A stretch of 18,582 nt of DNA. Origin: JALHUF01 sp050014795. Its GTDB lineage: Bacteria > Acidobacteriota > Terriglobia > UBA7540. The notes under the pieces were generated by a model that saw nothing but the letters and a program-made list of their open reading frames with translations, was not told where the DNA came from and searched no databases. The stretch covers positions 1 to 18,582 of the forward strand of contig JBEKCQ010000070.1 in assembly GCA_050014795.1 (NCBI GenBank), in the 5' to 3' direction. The translations under genes and the position numbers were made by a program. This document shows positions 1 through 6,004 of this stretch, one piece after another. Numbering within the stretch: the stretch's first letter is position 1; the number at the start of each line of letters is the position of its first letter.

Positions 1-987
1 CCGCAAGTAGATTTCCGTCTTGCCGCTCGCCGTAATGCCGTGCAGCAACACCGGATGAAACTGGCGAGTCTCAAGCAACTTGGTCAGCTCATCCAGAACT
101 CCGGTTTGCGCGGGCGTCAGTTCCGGCCACATCTCCTGTTCTTGCGTCGTCACATCCTCGAAACCCTTCGATTCACTGAGCTCAAGCCAGCCTTGTTGGC
201 TGAATTTCTTCAGATGCGTCAAATTGGCGCGCGTCGCCTTCAGCAACTCGCGATGATCATCCACCGGGCCCTGGCGATTGAGAGCCTCCAGGATCCTCCG
301 GGCCACCGGCGACAGTCGCGGCGCTCGTTCCGGCAGCGGGCCGTGCACCATCTGATGCGCAGGTGGCGCGGTTAGTCGCACGGCCAGCACCTTCCTTTGC
401 CCGCGCTCCCGCTCGACCTCAGAAACAGTTATCCATCCCTCCGCCCGCGCGTGCGAAACAAGCATCTGGTTGAATTTCCGCCGGACATTTTCAAACGGCA
501 TCCCTTGGTTCCCTGCCTCGTGGCCCGCCAGGTATCGGAGGAGGCTTGCTTCCTCGCTCGCGCGAACCTCCCCCAGCAGGCTGGAATCGAGCTCGTCGAG
601 TTTCCGCCTTCCCGCCTCGGCAAGCAGGAGCAGGCGTGCCCGGCGCGTCTGGGCCCGCAGCGGTAGCATGGCGCGAAAGACCTCGCCCACGGGAGCCAGG
701 TAATACTCGGCAATCCAAAGGCCGAGTGTCAGAAGCTCGGGAGAAAGCAGCGGCTCCGGGTCTAAGACGCGCAAGATCTCGCGCACCTTGAATCCCAGCG
801 CCACGCGCGCCACCGGCTCGAGCGCGACACCCGTCGCGCGACGCGTGGCCAGCGGAACCAGCACGCGCTGCCCCGGCCGAACCTCCATCGACTCCGGCAC
901 GCGATACGTCAGCGGATTACGAATCGCGGCCAGAACGGCAACGTCAACCAACCTTCCCCCGGCCTCGGGGCTTTTCTTTCGACCCAT
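1..987 (-). CDS. priA: Primosomal protein N' (PriA helicase), N-terminal part, cut by window edge
   Basis: PriA is the DNA helicase that reloads the replisome at stalled forks. The 329 residues visible run from an ATG at 987 to the left window edge with no stop. The first ~105 residues match the PriA 3'-DNA-binding domain (RNPLTYRVPESM, RPGQRVLVPL, LGLWIAEYYLAPVGEVFRAMLP). A winged-helix-like linker follows, and the P-loop of the helicase domain, GITASGKT, lies at residues 317-324 in the context LLHGITASGKTEIYL. The family usually has Gly where this P-loop has Ala (TGSGKT), a mild variation. The remaining helicase lobes and the Zn-binding cysteines lie outside the window. No clear Shine-Dalgarno precedes the ATG. 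The gene is divergent from the small plus-strand genes that follow. The family call is firm. Confidence 0.95.
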   Translation of the reverse strand, partial: MGRKKSPEAGGRLVDVAVLAAIRNPLTYRVPESMEVRPGQRVLVPLATRRATGVALEPVARVALGFKVREILRVLDPEPLLSPELLTLGLWIAEYYLAPVGEVFRAMLPLRAQTRRARLLLLAEAGRRKLDELDSSLLGEVRASEEASLLRYLAGHEAGNQGMPFENVRRKFNQMLVSHARAEGWITVSEVERERGQRKVLAVRLTAPPAHQMVHGPLPERAPRLSPVARRILEALNRQGPVDDHRELLKATRANLTHLKKFSQQGWLELSESKGFEDVTTQEQEMWPELTPAQTGVLDELTKLLETRQFHPVLLHGITASGKTEIYLR

Positions 988-1102
988 GCTGGCATTCTAA
1001 GCTGTGGAGGGCTGCATTGGTAGAGGGGTACGGGTGGCGGCGACTGGATGTTGAAGATCCTGGCGCTTTGCCCGGACGAAGAGACGCGGGCTAATTTTTT
1101 TG

Positions 1103-1130
1103 TTGACATTGCGGAAGCCGGTAGTAAGAT
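1103..1130 (+). promoter_or_regulatory. Sigma-70-type promoter for the small plus-strand genes
   Basis: A perfect -35 TTGACA (1103-1108) is followed after 16 bp by TAAGAT (1125-1130), and a T-run lies just upstream. Transcription would begin near 1137 and read into the 71-aa gene and the secreted protein. It lies in the 214-nt gap (988-1201) between priA and the divergent plus-strand genes; I see nothing else in that gap. Confidence 0.6.
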
Positions 1131-1201
1131 TCGCTCCACCCCTGGATCGGAAGTGCCGACAAAAGAAGCGGAAGCCTCGCGGCCTGGCAGGATGGGCTCC
1201 G

Positions 1202-1417
1202 GTGGCAAGCTTACCTCCAGATTCTTCAAACCTGGCTCCAACCGAAGATAACGTCCTCGATTGGCACAATGATGCGATCATTGCGCTGGATGAACTCTAT
1301 GAACCTGCGCTCTCCGGCTCGGACGCAGCGCGCGAGAAGCTGCGGTCCCTCGCGGACAACCTGGTGCAGGCAGCGGGATTGTATGGCACGGAAGTGAAAG
1401 CGAGGTTCAGGCCGTGA
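1202..1417 (+). CDS. Small protein of unknown function (71 aa)
   Basis: I do not recognise this protein. It is polar and acidic to neutral, with no signal peptide or membrane helix. Its second half (DWHNDAIIALDELYEPAL, then ARRKLRSLADN-like text, read here as AREKLRSLADNLVQAAG) looks like two or three amphipathic helices. The start is chosen at GTG 1202 because it is the only ATG/GTG/TTG codon in this frame downstream of the predicted transcription start (about 1137), and AGGA at 1189-1192 lies 9 nt before it. The stop overlaps the GTG start of the next gene by 4 nt, which suggests translational coupling and supports this being a real gene. The reading frame stays open upstream to about 1100, inside the promoter, so the N-terminus is uncertain. 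Confidence 0.45.
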   Translation: MASLPPDSSNLAPTEDNVLDWHNDAIIALDELYEPALSGSDAAREKLRSLADNLVQAAGLYGTEVKARFRP

Positions 1418-1956
1418 AGAAACTCACGATAAGCGGATCGCTTCTATGCGTTTTGCTATTGTCCTTGGCGGCCGCCGCCGCCGAACCGGGCCAGTGGAAA
1501 GGGCTCAAGTTGGACGTATCCACTCAGGCCGAAACCGTTGCCATCCTTCGCGAGCCCGCAGAGCGCCAGGAAAACCAAAAATTGCGGACGCCTATTGACT
1601 TATTCCTGGCGAAGGACCTGCGCCTTCAAAAGTTGACGTTCAAGGGAGGCGAGGGATTCAATCGCGCCGAGCTCTATTTCCGCGACGGGCGATTGCGGGT
1701 TATTCGGGTGGATCTGAGTGCGCCCGTTAAGGCATCTTCTTTCCCGACCGCGTATAAATTGGAATTCCTCCCGAAACCATCGGGGGTCATGTACGCATTG
1801 ATTGGAGAGGCCGAAGCGTCTTGGGTTGTTGCTTCTGTGAGTCCAACCTTGGGCAGCTTGCAGGATGATGCCGTGGCCTACCCAGGAGAGGTGCGCACCC
1901 TTTGGCTGGTCTCAAAATCCCTCCGGGACACGGCTGGGATGGACGGCTTGAAGTAG
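1414..1956 (+). CDS. Secreted protein of unknown function (180 aa)
   Basis: The protein opens with a clear Sec signal peptide: KK, then a hydrophobic core SLLCVLLLSLAAAAA, and a probable cut near AAA-EP at residues 22-24. The mature part starts WKGLKLDVSTQAETVAILREP, a charged alpha/beta region with no cysteine or metal motif, then beta-rich text such as YFRDGRLRVIRVDLSAP. I expect a soluble periplasmic or extracytoplasmic protein. I cannot assign a family. The phrase 'gl-LDVST-ae-v-iLgeP' recalls lipoprotein-like proteins whose repeats predict small beta domains, but that is only a resemblance. The GTG start overlaps the stop of the upstream gene (GTGA), so both are probably one transcript from the promoter at 1103. 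No strong Shine-Dalgarno is visible. Confidence 0.75.
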   Translation: MKKLTISGSLLCVLLLSLAAAAAEPGQWKGLKLDVSTQAETVAILREPAERQENQKLRTPIDLFLAKDLRLQKLTFKGGEGFNRAELYFRDGRLRVIRVDLSAPVKASSFPTAYKLEFLPKPSGVMYALIGEAEASWVVASVSPTLGSLQDDAVAYPGEVRTLWLVSKSLRDTAGMDGLK

Positions 1957-2007
1957 ACCGCGCTGATCGGGGATCTCGCGCCCGCCTAGGCGGTGACATA
2001 AGATAAT

Positions 2008-2016
2008 AAGGAAGGG
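2008..2016 (+). promoter_or_regulatory. Ribosome-binding site of the pilin-like gene
   Basis: AAGGAAGGG ends 5 nt before the ATG at 2022 and fixes that start. The 65-nt gap before it shows no convincing promoter, so this gene may be read from the upstream transcript. Confidence 0.6.
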
Positions 2017-2021
2017 CTGAG

Positions 2022-2516
2022 ATGAAGACCTTTTGGGCGGTGTTCTTCGGGATTCTTGCGGCGGCGGCGGCGATTGGATTGCTGTTTTTAGTCGTTCGGG
2101 TCGGGTCCGAGATTGCGAATGCCCCAAGCCTCTCGACTATGAACCAAAACTCCGCCGTGGGCTCCTTGCGCACGATCTCTACAGCCGAGATTACCTATGC
2201 GTCCACGTACAACACCGGTTGGAGTAAAGACCTCGCATCGCTCGGGCCGGGATGCACTCCGCCAGCCGCCAACTGCGCTGGCTTGATTGATGAGGTCCTG
2301 GCCGGGGGGAAGAAGAGTGGCTACATCTTTCGATACAGCCCCGGCGCAGCAGGCCGTCGAGGGAGAATCGATAGGTACACGATCACCGCTAGGCCGGAAG
2401 CTTTCGGCAAAAGTGGAACCAAGAGTTTCTTTGTCGATGAGAGTGGGGTGATCAGGGAAACCTCCGAGGACCGGGAAGCAACCACAACCGACGGGCCGTT
2501 GGGTTTCATTCCATGA
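2022..2516 (+). CDS. Pilin-like membrane-anchored protein (164 aa)
   Basis: Residues 4-26 form one membrane helix (FWAVFFGILAAAAAIGLLFL). The rest resembles the globular part of type IV pilin-like proteins: NSAVGSLRTISTAEITYAST at 43-62, a probable disulfide pair Cys78/Cys85, then SGYIFRYSPG (99-108), RYTITARPEAFGKSGTKSFF (118-137) and VDESGVIRE (138-146). In such proteins the N-terminus normally carries a prepilin peptidase site (G-F-[ST]-x-x-E) before the helix; none is present, and the protein begins directly with a helix after MKT. I infer a single-pass membrane protein with an extracytoplasmic pilin-type beta domain that is not processed like a pilin. Whether it joins a filament cannot be told. 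The start is well supported by its RBS. The gene is followed 59 nt later by a 51-aa membrane peptide gene. Confidence 0.75.
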   Translation: MKTFWAVFFGILAAAAAIGLLFLVVRVGSEIANAPSLSTMNQNSAVGSLRTISTAEITYASTYNTGWSKDLASLGPGCTPPAANCAGLIDEVLAGGKKSGYIFRYSPGAAGRRGRIDRYTITARPEAFGKSGTKSFFVDESGVIRETSEDREATTTDGPLGFIP

Positions 2517-2564
2517 AGAGAGTGCAAGTTGGGCGCTCCTGGTGGCATCCATAAGAATAACGAT

Positions 2565-2569
2565 GGAGG
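2565..2569 (+). promoter_or_regulatory. Ribosome-binding site of the 51-aa membrane peptide
   Basis: GGAGG with a 6-nt spacer before ATG 2576. This near-ideal site is the main evidence that the short reading frame behind it is translated. Confidence 0.65.
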
Positions 2570-2575
2570 TGTGTC

Positions 2576-2731
2576 ATGCAAGGCCTTGCTGGATTAACGG
2601 CGATCCTGGCCCTGGTCTGGCTGGTAGCGGGCTTGATCTTCTTTCTGATGGTTCTGTCCATCGCCATCGACGCCGCCCGGTTGGTCAGACGGTGCAACCG
2701 GATCATCGAACTGCTTCAAAAAAGGGTCTGA
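2576..2731 (+). CDS. Small single-pass membrane protein (51 aa)
   Basis: This short frame runs from ATG 2576 to TGA 2729-2731. Residues 4-32 form one long hydrophobic helix (LTAILALVWLVAGLIFFLMV and onward). It is followed by a basic amphipathic tail with RLVRRCNRIIELLQKRV, so N-out/C-in by the positive-inside rule. A consensus GGAGG sits 6 nt before the start. I know no family for it. It could be a regulator or partner of the pilin-like protein upstream, or a small toxin-like peptide; there is no antitoxin-like partner and no antisense RNA that I can see. Gene reality rests on the RBS, the sensible membrane topology and its position in the run of plus-strand genes. Confidence 0.6.
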   Translation: MQGLAGLTAILALVWLVAGLIFFLMVLSIAIDAARLVRRCNRIIELLQKRV

Positions 2732-2751
2732 ATTGTTGATTGTTAGATTTT

Positions 2752-2877
2752 TGGTCGCCAAGTGGTCGCCAACTTGTTGTCCATTCTTGATGCATCCGAA
2801 AATCTGGTCGCCAGGTTATCTCACAGATTCTACGCACCTTCCGCTGTTTACCCTGTGAGGCTAAGCCTTGGTCGCCA
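2752..2877 (+). repeat. Four copies of the dyad TGGTCGCCA
   Basis: Copies lie at 2752-2760, 2763-2771, 2805-2813 and 2869-2877, all in the same orientation. Each is a short dyad TGG-TCG-CCA. In three copies the flanking bases are also complementary (T..A, C..G, CT..AG), while copy 2 has a mismatch. Start-to-start distances are 11, 42 and 64 bp, close to 1, 4 and 6 turns of B-DNA. This fits binding sites for a dimeric protein; an attachment site or remnant repeat is also possible. Confidence 0.55.
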
Positions 2878-3020
2878 AGTTTTAGCTAAGTTGCTCGGTA
2901 AGTTCCCGTAACTCCTTTATTCCCTGTCTGCCCTTTTCGTCTTTTCTTCGCCCCACCGCCGTTTTCTGCCACGCATCTCACGCCACGGCCCTCCCCCTCT
3001 ACTTTACTAACCCTCCCCTT

Positions 3021-3060
3021 TCCCACCACATCCCGCCATTTCCCGCCATCTCCCCCCTGG
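3021..3060 (+). repeat. 10-bp pyrimidine-rich tandem repeat
   Basis: Units are TCCCACCACA, TCCCGCCATT, TCCCGCCATC and a decayed TCCCCCCTGG. The middle two differ in one base. They sit in a longer polypyrimidine tract that would be purine-rich in the 3' end of a minus-strand transcript of the MetF-like gene. Confidence 0.5.
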
Positions 3061-3123
3061 CACTCCCCACCCAGAAAACGGGCAGAGCACGCCGTGCTTT
3101 ACCTGAGAACGACTGGGCGCAGC

Positions 3124-4041
3124 TTAGGTCAGGCTGGCCCGGGCGCGGGCCGTGACCAAACCAGTATAGAGATTGCCAAGCTGGTCCAGCATCTTGACGG
3201 CGGAGGGAAAGTTACGCCGGTTGATGTGCTCGATGTTCAGCCCCAGGGGCGGAGGGTCAGGGGGCAGGTTGTCAAACACATCCAACAGGATCCGCTGCGC
3301 CAAGTCCAGCGACCTTTCAAAACAGGAGTCGGCGGAACCTTCGCCGCCCCGCAGCAGGAAATGGTCCAGGTCCGGGGGAATGTCCGCTCCCAGCCAGCGC
3401 ATGAATTCGAGATCGCGGGGATGACTGACCGGCGCGAAGCTCAGGAAGACCCGCGCCTCCAGGCCGTTGAGCCGTTGGATAAGCCAGACGATGTCATTAG
3501 AGTCAAACAGAATCTGAGAGGTGAAGAACGTGATGCCCGCGGCGTTCTTGCCGCGGATACGGTCGGCCTCGTTCGGGCGGCTGGGGATGGTAATGCCCCC
3601 CAGGGAGATGGGCAGCCCGGCCGACCGGACTAACGCCGCGGCCTGAAGCGGGTCCGGCCCCGGATAACGGATTTCCGGCGATTCCCCGCCCACCAGGATC
3701 AGGTGCTCGACGCCGAACTGCTCGTGGGTTTCGCGGAACCAGCGCTCCGGGTTCGGATCATGCACCACGACGCGATTGATGACGACCTCCGTCGAGAGTT
3801 CGCGGAGGATTTGTACCCCCAGAACTCGTGGTTCCACGCGCGGCACAAAGCGGTGCGTGCGCTCCTTGCCGCGGGATTCGTCGTGAATCTCCGGCAGGTT
3901 GATGGCGTCCACCAAGTGACGGACTCCCTTGGCTTCGATAAGCGTAGCTTCCAGAGCTTCCGGCTTGCCGACGACTGGCGGCACAATCTCAAACAAGGTC
4001 ACCGGAATAGATGGATTCAGGAGCTTGTCCTTCAGACTCAC
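3124..4041 (-). CDS. Methylenetetrahydrofolate reductase-family (MetF-like) protein
   Basis: The family makes 5-methyl-THF from 5,10-methylene-THF with FAD in a TIM barrel, feeding methionine synthesis and other one-carbon reactions. The 305 residues match the usual length of a bacterial MetF. Visible marks are FEIVPP (residues 17-22, holding the Glu equivalent to that of FEFFPP in E. coli), VEHLILVGGESPE (111-123), LGGITIPSR (147-155) and the barrel motif FFTSQILFD (172-180), which matches the TQxxFD segment. The position that in E. coli reads LRGD reads VGGE here, so this is a diverged, MetF-like branch and not a plain orthologue; I therefore give no symbol. No methionine gene is near. The start is GTG 4041 with only a weak GA-rich RBS. 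Neighbours: alone on the minus strand, divergent from the fucosidase. Confidence 0.8.
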   Translation of the reverse strand: MSLKDKLLNPSIPVTLFEIVPPVVGKPEALEATLIEAKGVRHLVDAINLPEIHDESRGKERTHRFVPRVEPRVLGVQILRELSTEVVINRVVVHDPNPERWFRETHEQFGVEHLILVGGESPEIRYPGPDPLQAAALVRSAGLPISLGGITIPSRPNEADRIRGKNAAGITFFTSQILFDSNDIVWLIQRLNGLEARVFLSFAPVSHPRDLEFMRWLGADIPPDLDHFLLRGGEGSADSCFERSLDLAQRILLDVFDNLPPDPPPLGLNIEHINRRNFPSAVKMLDQLGNLYTGLVTARARASLT

Positions 4042-4083
4042 GTCTCAGTTCTCGCTTTGCCCGATCGCTGTTGGCCCTGCCGA

Positions 4084-4089
4084 TATAAT
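4084..4089 (+). promoter_or_regulatory. Possible -10 element in the divergent metF/fucosidase gap
   Basis: A perfect TATAAT sits in the 155-nt gap (4042-4196) between the two divergent genes, about 110 nt before the fucosidase start. No good -35 is found 16-18 bp upstream, so this is weak. A second candidate is an extended -10, TGCTATGCT, just after 4150. I see no operator or RNA element here. Confidence 0.25.
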
Positions 4090-4196
4090 CAGCTTAGTCG
4101 GAAAGGCCCATAACCGCAACCTCGGAATGGCCCTCGAACCGCACTTCGGCACGTGCTATGCTACGCGCTGACTTCCCAACGAGAGGTAAAGCTGCC

Positions 4197-5507
4197 ATGA
4201 CGCGAAGAATCGCTCTGCTCCTGATTCCAACCCTGCTAGGTGCGTTCTATCTGCTACGCCCCGTGCGTGCCGAGGCGCCTCGCGCCCCCGAGGCGACTCC
4301 GCAACAGCAATGGTTTCGCGACGCCAAGTTCGGCATGTTCATCCACTGGGGCGTGTACAGCGTGCTGGGCGATGGCGAATGGGTGATGAACAACCGGGGA
4401 ATTCCCGTCGCCGAGTACGAGAAACTCGCACCGAAATTCAATCCCACCGAATTCAACGCCGCCGAATGGGTGGCGCTCGCCAAGGCGGCAGGCGTCAAGT
4501 ACATCACCATCACCAGTAAGCACCACGACGGCTTCGCGATGTTCGCCACGAAGCAATCAGATTGGAACATCGTGGACCGCACACCCTACAAGAAGGACCC
4601 GCTCAAGATGCTCGCCGACGAGTGCCAGAAGCAGGGCATCAAGCTGTTCTTCTACCACTCGCAGCTCGATTGGCATCATCCCGACTATTTCCCGCTGGGT
4701 GGCACGGGCCACACCGCGGGCCGTCCCGCAGGCGGAAATTGGTACAAGTACCTGGATTACATGGACGCGCAACTGACCGAACTCCTCACCAACTATGGCC
4801 CGATCGGCGGCATCTGGTTTGACGGCTGGTGGGACAAGCCCCAAGCCGACTGGCGATTGGAGAAGACCTACGGCTTGATTCATCGGCTCCAGCCCACCGC
4901 ACTCATCGGCAGCAATCACCACAGGCAACCATTCCCCGGCGAGGACTTCCAAATGTTCGAGAAAGACTTGCCGGGACACGCCACGCAGGATTTCAATGTG
5001 GGTCAAGAGGTGGGAGCGCTGCCGCTCGAGACCTGCGACACCATCAACGATGCGTGGGGATACAACAAGAACGACCGGCACTTCAAGAGCACCAGGCAGT
5101 TGATTCACTACCTGGTGCGCGCCGCCGGCTACGACTCAAATTTCCTGTTGAATGTCGGGCCGATGCCCAACGGCAAGATTCAACCCGAATTCGTGGAGCG
5201 GCTGAAGGCCATGGGTGAGTGGCTCGCGAAGAACGGCGCGAGCGTCTATGGCACGCGCGGCGGGCCCATCACACCGCGGCCTTGGGGCGTAACCACACAG
5301 AAGGGCAACGTCATCTACGTCCACATCTTGGACTGGCAGGATTCAGCGCTCCTCCTGCCGAAGCTGGCGAGACACGTGGAAAGCGCCAGCATGCTGGGCA
5401 CCGGCGACAAGGTCGAAGTCGTCGACGCCGACTACGGCACGGTTCTTAAGCTCCCTGCCTCCGCCAAGGACCCGGTAGATAACATCGTAGTGCTCAAGGT
5501 CAGGTGA
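4197..5507 (+). CDS. Exported alpha-L-fucosidase, glycoside hydrolase family 29
   Basis: GH29 enzymes are retaining hydrolases that remove alpha-L-fucose from glycans. The start is ATG 4197, giving 436 aa: AGAGG lies 10 nt upstream, and the protein then begins with a proper signal (TRR, hydrophobic ALLLIPTLLGAFYLL, probable cut near VRA at 23-25). An in-frame start 13 codons upstream would bury the signal. Family motifs: WFRDAKFGMFIHWGVYSV (39-56), TSKHHDGFAMF (106-116), then GGIWFDGWW (204-212), in which Asp209 is the expected nucleophile. LETCDTINDAWGY (277-289) and LLNVGPMPNG (317-326) follow. The acid/base residue varies in this family and I do not assign it. A short beta domain fills the last ~80 residues. 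It is probably periplasmic, scavenging fucose from plant, algal or mucin glycans; no fucose catabolic gene or transporter is in the window. Confidence 0.93.
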   Translation: MTRRIALLLIPTLLGAFYLLRPVRAEAPRAPEATPQQQWFRDAKFGMFIHWGVYSVLGDGEWVMNNRGIPVAEYEKLAPKFNPTEFNAAEWVALAKAAGVKYITITSKHHDGFAMFATKQSDWNIVDRTPYKKDPLKMLADECQKQGIKLFFYHSQLDWHHPDYFPLGGTGHTAGRPAGGNWYKYLDYMDAQLTELLTNYGPIGGIWFDGWWDKPQADWRLEKTYGLIHRLQPTALIGSNHHRQPFPGEDFQMFEKDLPGHATQDFNVGQEVGALPLETCDTINDAWGYNKNDRHFKSTRQLIHYLVRAAGYDSNFLLNVGPMPNGKIQPEFVERLKAMGEWLAKNGASVYGTRGGPITPRPWGVTTQKGNVIYVHILDWQDSALLLPKLARHVESASMLGTGDKVEVVDADYGTVLKLPASAKDPVDNIVVLKVR

Positions 5508-5546
5508 GAACGCAGGCCGCGAGACGAGAAACCAAAGGGATAGCCC

Positions 5547-5975
5547 GTGAAAACCTTTACTCTGACAAAGCAGTACATCATCTTTTCCCTGCTAACATTG
5601 GGTATCTACACACTGTTTGTCGCGATAGGACTGGCGTTGATGGTCACCGAGTCGCGCAATTCTCAGGCACCTGATAAATGGTTAGCCCTCCCGTTTATTC
5701 TCGTAATCCTCGTCATGTGCTTTCTTACTCTCAGGCCACCTTACAGGCTCACGATCCGGGACGACCATTGCGTGGAGTTCAAAAGCCTGCTTCGGACCGT
5801 CGTGATTGCTTCACATGAGATTAAATCCATCAAAGCGCGGATCTTGCAGCCCGGAATGGCCGAGTTGAAACATGAGAAGGGGAGAATCCAACTCGCGCTG
5901 CAATTTGATGGGTTTTACGAATTCCTGGGGACATTAAAGAAACTGAATCCCGACATCGAGATTCGGGGCTGTTAG
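5547..5975 (+). CDS. Small membrane protein with two helices and a cytosolic PH-like tail (142 aa)
   Basis: Two membrane helices are predicted at about residues 10-33 (IIFSLLTLGIYTLFVAIGLA) and 45-63 (WLALPFILVILVMCFLTL). After them comes a soluble domain of ~78 residues: YRLTIRDDHCVEFKSLLRTVVIASHEIKSIKAR, then a beta/helix end GRIQLALQFDGFYEFLGTLKKLN. This layout (hydrophobic hairpin, then a strand-rich domain with a final helix) is that of small bacterial PH-domain membrane proteins; I call it by shape only. The GTG start at 5547 has AAAGGGA 6-7 nt upstream. It lies 39 nt after the fucosidase and is convergent with the UDG gene (29 nt between stops). Its base composition looks clearly more A+T-rich than its neighbours, which could mean recent acquisition. 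The function is unknown. Confidence 0.7.
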   Translation: MKTFTLTKQYIIFSLLTLGIYTLFVAIGLALMVTESRNSQAPDKWLALPFILVILVMCFLTLRPPYRLTIRDDHCVEFKSLLRTVVIASHEIKSIKARILQPGMAELKHEKGRIQLALQFDGFYEFLGTLKKLNPDIEIRGC

Positions 5976-6004
5976 GTGGGGGCAACGCGGGACGTGGCGC
6001 GCCC

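Larger units (their letters stand above)
2732..3123. other. Non-coding gap with two kinds of repeats
   Basis: There is no credible gene in these 392 nt. The left part holds four copies of TGGTCGCCA (2752-2877). The right part, from about 2910 to 3075, is strongly pyrimidine-rich on the plus strand and contains a 10-bp tandem repeat. It lies between the stop of the 51-aa gene and the stop of the MetF-like gene, so it is a convergent 3' region. I see no classic hairpin with a T-run. A short arm pair AGCAC/GTGCT at 3087-3099 has no U-tract of the usual kind on either strand. Confidence 0.6.

Noticed and set aside
1048..1251. Alternative 67-codon frame overlapping the promoter region
   Set aside because: It starts upstream of the predicted transcription start and has a low-complexity basic end. 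The 71-aa frame has the coupling overlap with the next gene and is preferred.
1982..1993. Perfect 12-nt palindrome CCGCCTAGGCGG before the pilin-like gene
   Set aside because: Only a 4-bp stem with a CTAG loop if folded, no U-tract and no second copy; most likely chance in G+C-rich DNA.
3087..3099. Terminator-like short inverted repeat AGCAC/GTGCT near the end of the MetF-like gene
   Set aside because: A 5-bp stem without a proper U-tract on either strand is too weak to call.
4557..5108. Minus-strand frame of 183 codons opposite the fucosidase
   Set aside because: It lies wholly within the GH29 gene, whose motifs are unmistakable, and has no motif or RBS of its own.
5976..6004. GCGC-rich inverted text between the 142-aa membrane protein gene and UDG as a two-way terminator
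   Set aside because: Arms of only 4 bp that overlap the UDG stop and no T-runs on either side.
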